This document shows positions 34,432 to 38,173 of a DNA stretch of 38,173 bases, in pieces. The notes under the pieces were generated by a model. The model saw only the letters and a list, made by a program, of their open reading frames with translations. It was not told where the DNA came from and ran no database searches. The position numbers were made by a program, and so were the translations under genes. Within the stretch, counting starts at the first letter, position 1, and every line of letters begins with the position of its first letter. This DNA is from an uncultured Bacteroidota bacterium (GTDB lineage Bacteria > Bacteroidota > Rhodothermia > Rhodothermales > UBA10348): assembly GCA_937877085.1 (NCBI GenBank), contig CALEEY010000331.1:1-38173 (forward strand), written 5' to 3'.

Positions 34432-36528
34432 CTAAAGGGCAACCTCGATTCCAATAGAAACGGTGCGTAGGGCAGCCGGGAAGATGAATATCGATTCCGA
34501 TCCTCCCGGATCTGGATAGGCCGTGCTGTTAAACTTTTTGTCGAGCGCATTGAAGACACTGAGCGAAAGCGTGTAGGCGTTACGCGTGTAGGCGTTACGC
34601 GTGTAGGCAACGCGTGCGTCCACCGTCGCATAGTCGGGTAGAGATTGCGAATTGGCGTCGTCAAGGTACATTTTTCGCAGTCCTTTAAGAACAACACTGG
34701 CCGATACGGGACCATGTTCAGCGACGATTCCACCACTAAACGAGTGTCTGGGGATGGCTTTAACGGCATTTCCTTTGTTTTCACCCTTTTCCAAGGTCAC
34801 ATCCTGTAGGGTGTAGTTCAAAAATGCGGAGCCAAGAACTTCTTTCGCTAGCTTGATGCCCGTTTCTATGCCTTTATGACGGCTCTTACCAATATTGATG
34901 TTCGAAAAGGTCTCGAAGGAAAAATCAATCTCATTGGTCATGTCAATGGAATAGGCAGACGTGCTCACCAATGCCGACCATCCATCGGGAGTCGCTATAC
35001 GGTGATAGAATCCGACTTCGTAGCTGGTCCCTTCTTGAGGGGTAAGGGCCGCATTGGCAATTCGGATGGAATAGGGCGGGAAGGGCACGGGGAAAGCGCG
35101 CAGGTCGTACAATTGATCGAGGGTGGGTGCTTTGAAGGAACGGCTCACATTCGCGTACACATTGCCCACGTGTTGACTGCTCGATGCGTACCGATAGTTT
35201 ACACCCGCTTTTGGACTAAATGCCGTGTGGGAGGCGCTTGGAACGGCTTCGGACAGCCCCACACCTTCGTCAAACGCGTCTTCGAGCCAATCGGCCCGCG
35301 CACCAAGTGACAGGTTCAGCCGCGGCGTGGGGTTGAGTTCTAACTGAGCATAGCCGGCGAAGCCGGCTCTAGAGGCGGTCCCATCCGACGAAATATCCCC
35401 AGGAGTGCCAGAAGCGTTCAAATAAGCATCGTCCAGACCTCCGGTTGCAATAGGTGCGTAGCGGGTGTCCAAAGATCCGTAAAAAGCATCCACGCCAATG
35501 GTGAGATGGTGCTCGATTGGAAAGGGGAGAACGATTTCTGCGAGTTGGATACCCGCTTTTAGCCCTTGGGCGTCCACCTTCCGTTGTTGGGTGTCAGCGA
35601 AATCGGCGCTCAAGGGCAACGTCCTGACAAGGTCTTGATTGCGAAGATGTCCAGATAGCGACGTGGTCAGTTGGCCTAGGTCCAGTGCCCAGCTTCCGTC
35701 GAGTGCTGCTCGGTACGTTTGCTCGCTTACCCCGTCAAATTGAAAGAATGCGAGGCTTTCTGCGCCATCCTTCGTGGCATCAGTCGATCGTAGGGGGCCT
35801 GGTGTGTCAAATTCCCGGAGGTTTGCAGAGCCGCTCACGTCGAGCGATCGATTGATCTCTTGAACGAGTCGATACGATCCCTGAATCGTGCCGGACCTTC
35901 GGTTACTGTGGTCTCGGAAACCTTCGTTTTCATTATAATCACCCAAAATTGAATATCGCTCGCTCATCATGGACGCTTGAACGGCCCGAGCGCCATAGGA
36001 GCCCGTACTGGCCTTGAACCGCTTCGTGGTTTCGAGGGGCGCCTGAGTGCGCACGTTGATAACCGCTCCGATCGCGGCATCACCATAGAGAGAAGACGAG
36101 CCGCCACGAAGTACTTCGATGGTAGTTGTCGGCGATTGGGTGATGGCCTCCCAGTTCACGAGCCCGTTTTCCATGTTATTGATGGGCTTCCCGTTGAGCA
36201 TCACAATAACATATTCAGCTTCGCCGCCACCGTAAAAGCCACGCGTAACTGATTGTGGCGCATAGCCTAAGCCATCAAAATCGAGAAAGGTTATTCCCGG
36301 CAAAAAGCTTAGCAAGCTGGCCGCATTTCTATTTGGGAGGGCGCCGAGCTCGCGAGGCGCCAGAACGGATACGCCAGCCGTTGAAGAGGAAAGGGTAGAA
36401 GCCGTACGCTCAGCCGTGACTACAATCGGATCTAGCGCACGGGTGGCGAGGGTGTCGGCTACTTGGGCATGCGCCTGTGAAACGAACAGGGTCATGAAAA
36501 GAGCAAAAGACGATAGGCTGAATTTCAT
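34432..36528 (-). CDS. TonB-dependent outer-membrane receptor
   Basis: Ligand-gated outer-membrane channel powered by TonB/ExbBD. From the ATG at 36528 it has about 698 residues; a TTG at 36537 would add three. A signal peptide (FALFMTLFVSQAHA) is followed by a TonB-box-like DPIVVTAER (residues about 34-42). The plug (about 45-155) shows ASLLSFLPGITFLDFDG and VIVMLNGKPINN, then IEVLRGGSSSLYGDAAIGAV, all conserved. A 22-strand-type barrel ends with RTVSIGIEVAL, lacking the usual final aromatic. The barrel contains a 15-nt tandem repeat encoding repeated TRNAY. Its gene starts the minus-strand unit with ThuA and the propeller lipoprotein. No SusD homologue is nearby, so it is not a typical Sus pair; the substrate is unknown. 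Confidence 0.95.
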   Translation of the reverse strand: MKFSLSSFALFMTLFVSQAHAQVADTLATRALDPIVVTAERTASTLSSSTAGVSVLAPRELGALPNRNAASLLSFLPGITFLDFDGLGYAPQSVTRGFYGGGEAEYVIVMLNGKPINNMENGLVNWEAITQSPTTTIEVLRGGSSSLYGDAAIGAVINVRTQAPLETTKRFKASTGSYGARAVQASMMSERYSILGDYNENEGFRDHSNRRSGTIQGSYRLVQEINRSLDVSGSANLREFDTPGPLRSTDATKDGAESLAFFQFDGVSEQTYRAALDGSWALDLGQLTTSLSGHLRNQDLVRTLPLSADFADTQQRKVDAQGLKAGIQLAEIVLPFPIEHHLTIGVDAFYGSLDTRYAPIATGGLDDAYLNASGTPGDISSDGTASRAGFAGYAQLELNPTPRLNLSLGARADWLEDAFDEGVGLSEAVPSASHTAFSPKAGVNYRYASSSQHVGNVYANVSRSFKAPTLDQLYDLRAFPVPFPPYSIRIANAALTPQEGTSYEVGFYHRIATPDGWSALVSTSAYSIDMTNEIDFSFETFSNINIGKSRHKGIETGIKLAKEVLGSAFLNYTLQDVTLEKGENKGNAVKAIPRHSFSGGIVAEHGPVSASVVLKGLRKMYLDDANSQSLPDYATVDARVAYTRNAYTRNAYTLSLSVFNALDKKFNSTAYPDPGGSESIFIFPAALRTVSIGIEVAL
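34569..34611. repeat. 15-nt coding tandem repeat in the TonB receptor
   Basis: Two exact units GCGTGTAGGCGTTAC (34569-34583, 34584-34598) and a diverged third (34599-34611). On the coding strand they give repeated TRNAY in the penultimate barrel region (ARVAYTRNAYTRNAYTLS). Being multiples of three, copy changes keep the frame and lengthen or shorten a strand or loop. Confidence 0.88.
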
Positions 36529-36678
36529 TGAGGACAAGGCAAGTTTGTGGTCGTTCGAAAATCTACCCTAGAATATAGGACAGAGAATGAAGGGATATCT
36601 TTCCCATGAATGCAACATGCGTGTTGAAGTGCTATTTTGTCCACGCGTCTGCCTCTCACTCAGCAATATCAAAAGCCC

Positions 36679-37539
36679 GTGATCACTAAACGAATATCGA
36701 CCGCTCACATTCTGGCCAATCTGCAAGCAAAAGTAGATAAGCGCATCCCGATTATGATATCGTCGGCGGGGAGTGGCCTAGTGGCCAAGCTGCTTGAAAG
36801 ATGCGGCACCGATTGCGTGAATACGTTCTCTGGCGCGCGACTGCGCGCCAATGGAATGGGAACGATGGCCATGATGTGGCCCATTCTCGATTCGAACCGC
36901 CAAACGCTCGACTACACCCGCGAGGATATTATGCCGGCCATGGAAGGGAAGGCCTTTGTGTGCGCCTGCCTCAACGCGAACGACCCGCTCAAAGACATGC
37001 GGATGGTGCTACAAGAATGCAAGGATATGGGGGTTAATTCGGTGTCGAACATCGGCCCATCCATTTCTTATGTCGATCACGACTCAGAGATTTACAAAGT
37101 GCTCAATTCTGCCGGCATCACCCTGCAAAATGAGATCGATATGCTCAAATTGGCCCGAGAAGAGATGGATATGGTGACCATCGGGCTCGGTTTCACATTG
37201 GAAGACTCGATAGCTGTTTGCGCCGGCGCGCGGCCGCATATTTTTTGTTACCACGCAGGGACCACCAAAGGGGGGCTCAAGGGGTATGATAGCGGCTTAA
37301 CCATCGAGCAGACCGCCGAGCAAACAGAAGAAGCCTATCAGAAATGTAGAGCCGTTCACCCGGATGTGATTTTAATTGCCCACGGCGCCGCCATGGAGAA
37401 TCCGGAAGATGCACAGTATATGCTCGACCATACGTCGGGTCATGGATTTTGGACCGGATCATCGACCGAGCGCCTGCCCATCGAACGCGCCGTGACGGCG
37501 GCGGCGTCTGAGTTCGCCAGTCTCCGCTTTTCTAAATAA
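36679..37539 (+). CDS. PEP-hydrolase-family TIM barrel protein (C-terminal Tm-1 half)
   Basis: Member of the PF09370-type family, the TIM-barrel half of the plant Tm-1 resistance protein; its bacterial reaction is not established. Landmarks: ISTAHILANLQAKVDKRIPI, SSAGSGLVAKLLERCGTDC, VSNIGPSISYVDHD, EEMDMVTIGLGFTLEDS, CYHAGTTKGGLKGYDSG and LIAHGAAMENPEDAQYML. I start it at GTG 36679, where family similarity begins; the frame extends to a TTG at 36637, which would add 14 residues. No ATG fits. The downstream UPF0261 gene starts 65 bp later on the same strand, as expected for a two-gene Tm-1 unit. Divergent from the TonB receptor, with 150 bp between the start codons. Confidence 0.88.
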   Translation: MITKRISTAHILANLQAKVDKRIPIMISSAGSGLVAKLLERCGTDCVNTFSGARLRANGMGTMAMMWPILDSNRQTLDYTREDIMPAMEGKAFVCACLNANDPLKDMRMVLQECKDMGVNSVSNIGPSISYVDHDSEIYKVLNSAGITLQNEIDMLKLAREEMDMVTIGLGFTLEDSIAVCAGARPHIFCYHAGTTKGGLKGYDSGLTIEQTAEQTEEAYQKCRAVHPDVILIAHGAAMENPEDAQYMLDHTSGHGFWTGSSTERLPIERAVTAAASEFASLRFSK

Positions 37540-37604
37540 GCCCCCGGCACCCTGCCCATCTCTGTCCACCTCCGCTCTCCTCGACTTTCTCAACCACGAT
37601 TCTC

Positions 37605-38173
37605 ATGAAAACCATCGCCATCCTCGCGACTCTGGACACCAAAGCGGCCGAAGCCGACTTCATGCGGCAACAGATTGAGCTTCTCGGAGGGAAGGCGTTT
37701 CTCATTAACATCGGCGTGCTTGGTGCTTCATCCGTACAGGCGGATGTGACCAAGGAGGAGATTATTGAGGCCGGCGGAGGGTCATTGGCCGAACTGATGA
37801 AGGCCCCCACCCGCGAAAAAGCGAATCCATTTGTGGTTGCGGGCGCTACCAAAAAGATGTTGGAGCTGCAGCAATCGGGCGCCATCCACGGCGTGGTTGC
37901 GCTTGGCGGAACGCAAGGAACGTCCACGTGTGCTCCGGTGCTCCAGGCGCTGCCCTATGGCTTTCCCAAGGTCATACTTTCGACGGCTGCTTCCGGGGAC
38001 ACGTCCCCGTTTGTGGGGATTAAGGATATCACGATGATGTTCGCGGTCAGTGATATTCTGGGGCTTAACGTGTTCTCTCGTAGGATATTAGCGAATGCAG
38101 CCGCGTGCGCGTGGGGCATGGCCCAGGTAGAGATGAGTATCACCAAATCGACGGCCAAGGGTGTGATTGGGAT
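37605..38173 (+). CDS. UPF0261 / Tm-1-like ATP-binding protein (3' end outside window)
   Basis: N-terminal half of Tm-1 as a separate gene: PF06792-type protein with an ATP-binding-like fold. The 189 visible codons of about 400 start at ATG 37605: MKTIAILATLDTKAAEADFM, then LINIGVLGASSVQADVTKEE, then GVVALGGTQGTSTCAPVLQ, LPYGFPKVILSTAASGDTSP, FVGIKDITMMFAVSDILGLN. LDTK..E, GG..GT and STAASGD..P are family hallmarks. It has 65 bp of leader with no visible terminator after the preceding gene, so the two probably share a transcript. The function in bacteria is unknown. Confidence 0.92.
   Translation, partial: MKTIAILATLDTKAAEADFMRQQIELLGGKAFLINIGVLGASSVQADVTKEEIIEAGGGSLAELMKAPTREKANPFVVAGATKKMLELQQSGAIHGVVALGGTQGTSTCAPVLQALPYGFPKVILSTAASGDTSPFVGIKDITMMFAVSDILGLNVFSRRILANAAACAWGMAQVEMSITKSTAKGVIG

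Noticed and set aside
1-38173. CRISPR array, tRNA, rRNA or insertion sequence
   Set aside because: No regularly spaced direct repeats with unique spacers, no cloverleaf or rRNA core, and no transposase frame seen.

Overview
The window is a gene-dense bacterial chromosome segment of moderate GC. It probably comes from a marine heterotroph of the Bacteroidota / Rhodothermota-Balneolota group. Reasons for that guess: several lipobox-type lipoproteins, a TonB-dependent receptor, a PqqL-like M16 protease, secreted M19 and M24 peptidases, few Shine-Dalgarno sequences, and TAnnTTTG-like promoter elements. This is inference; no rRNA or tRNA gene is present to confirm it.

Layout. (1) 1-2329: 5' part of a secreted M16 zinc protease, minus strand. 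(2) 2388-3425: a TMEM175-type channel, then a decayed remnant of a tricorn-like protease, then nhaA on the plus strand. (3) 4786-14933: a long run of minus-strand genes, probably one operon or two. In transcription order these are an M19 dipeptidase lipoprotein, glpK, glpD, a glycerophosphodiester phosphodiesterase lipoprotein, glpF, an ABC exporter, a Gre-type factor and a SelO AMPylase. (4) 15047-15241: a C-terminal scrap of an outer-membrane protein. (5) 15314-16804: secreted aminopeptidase P, ending in a tandem repeat and a strong bidirectional terminator. (6) 16942-20546, minus: a secreted beta-sandwich-like protein, a beta-lactamase-fold hydrolase, a membrane-anchored diheme cytochrome c and a DUF2164 protein. 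(7) 20760-27372, plus: a HerA/FtsK-like ATPase, an unknown lipoprotein, a zinc-ribbon/Smr protein, a DUF2130 coiled-coil protein and a small orphan. (8) 27464-29760, minus: dienelactone hydrolase lipoprotein, methyltransferase, small lipoprotein. (9) About 500 bp of non-coding DNA with serial inverted repeats. (10) 30271-36528, minus: TonB receptor, ThuA-domain lipoprotein and a 961-residue SGNH-like/beta-propeller/type-1-copper lipoprotein. (11) 36679-end, plus: the divergent Tm-1-type pair (PEP-hydrolase-family TIM barrel and UPF0261).

How the genes work together. The glp block gives a route from external glycerol or glycerophosphodiesters to dihydroxyacetone phosphate. The 30-37 kb block is the best candidate for an undescribed system: an outer-membrane transporter, two periplasmic lipoproteins (one carrying a copper electron-transfer domain) and a divergently encoded Tm-1 pair suggest uptake and redox processing of an unknown small molecule or sugar. 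The 20.7-27.4 kb block brings together an ATPase and two possible nucleic-acid-acting proteins.

Four zones of short tandem repeats (periods 15, 48, 19 and 15 nt), three of them at gene 3' ends, and two gene remnants show ongoing local rearrangement and decay.
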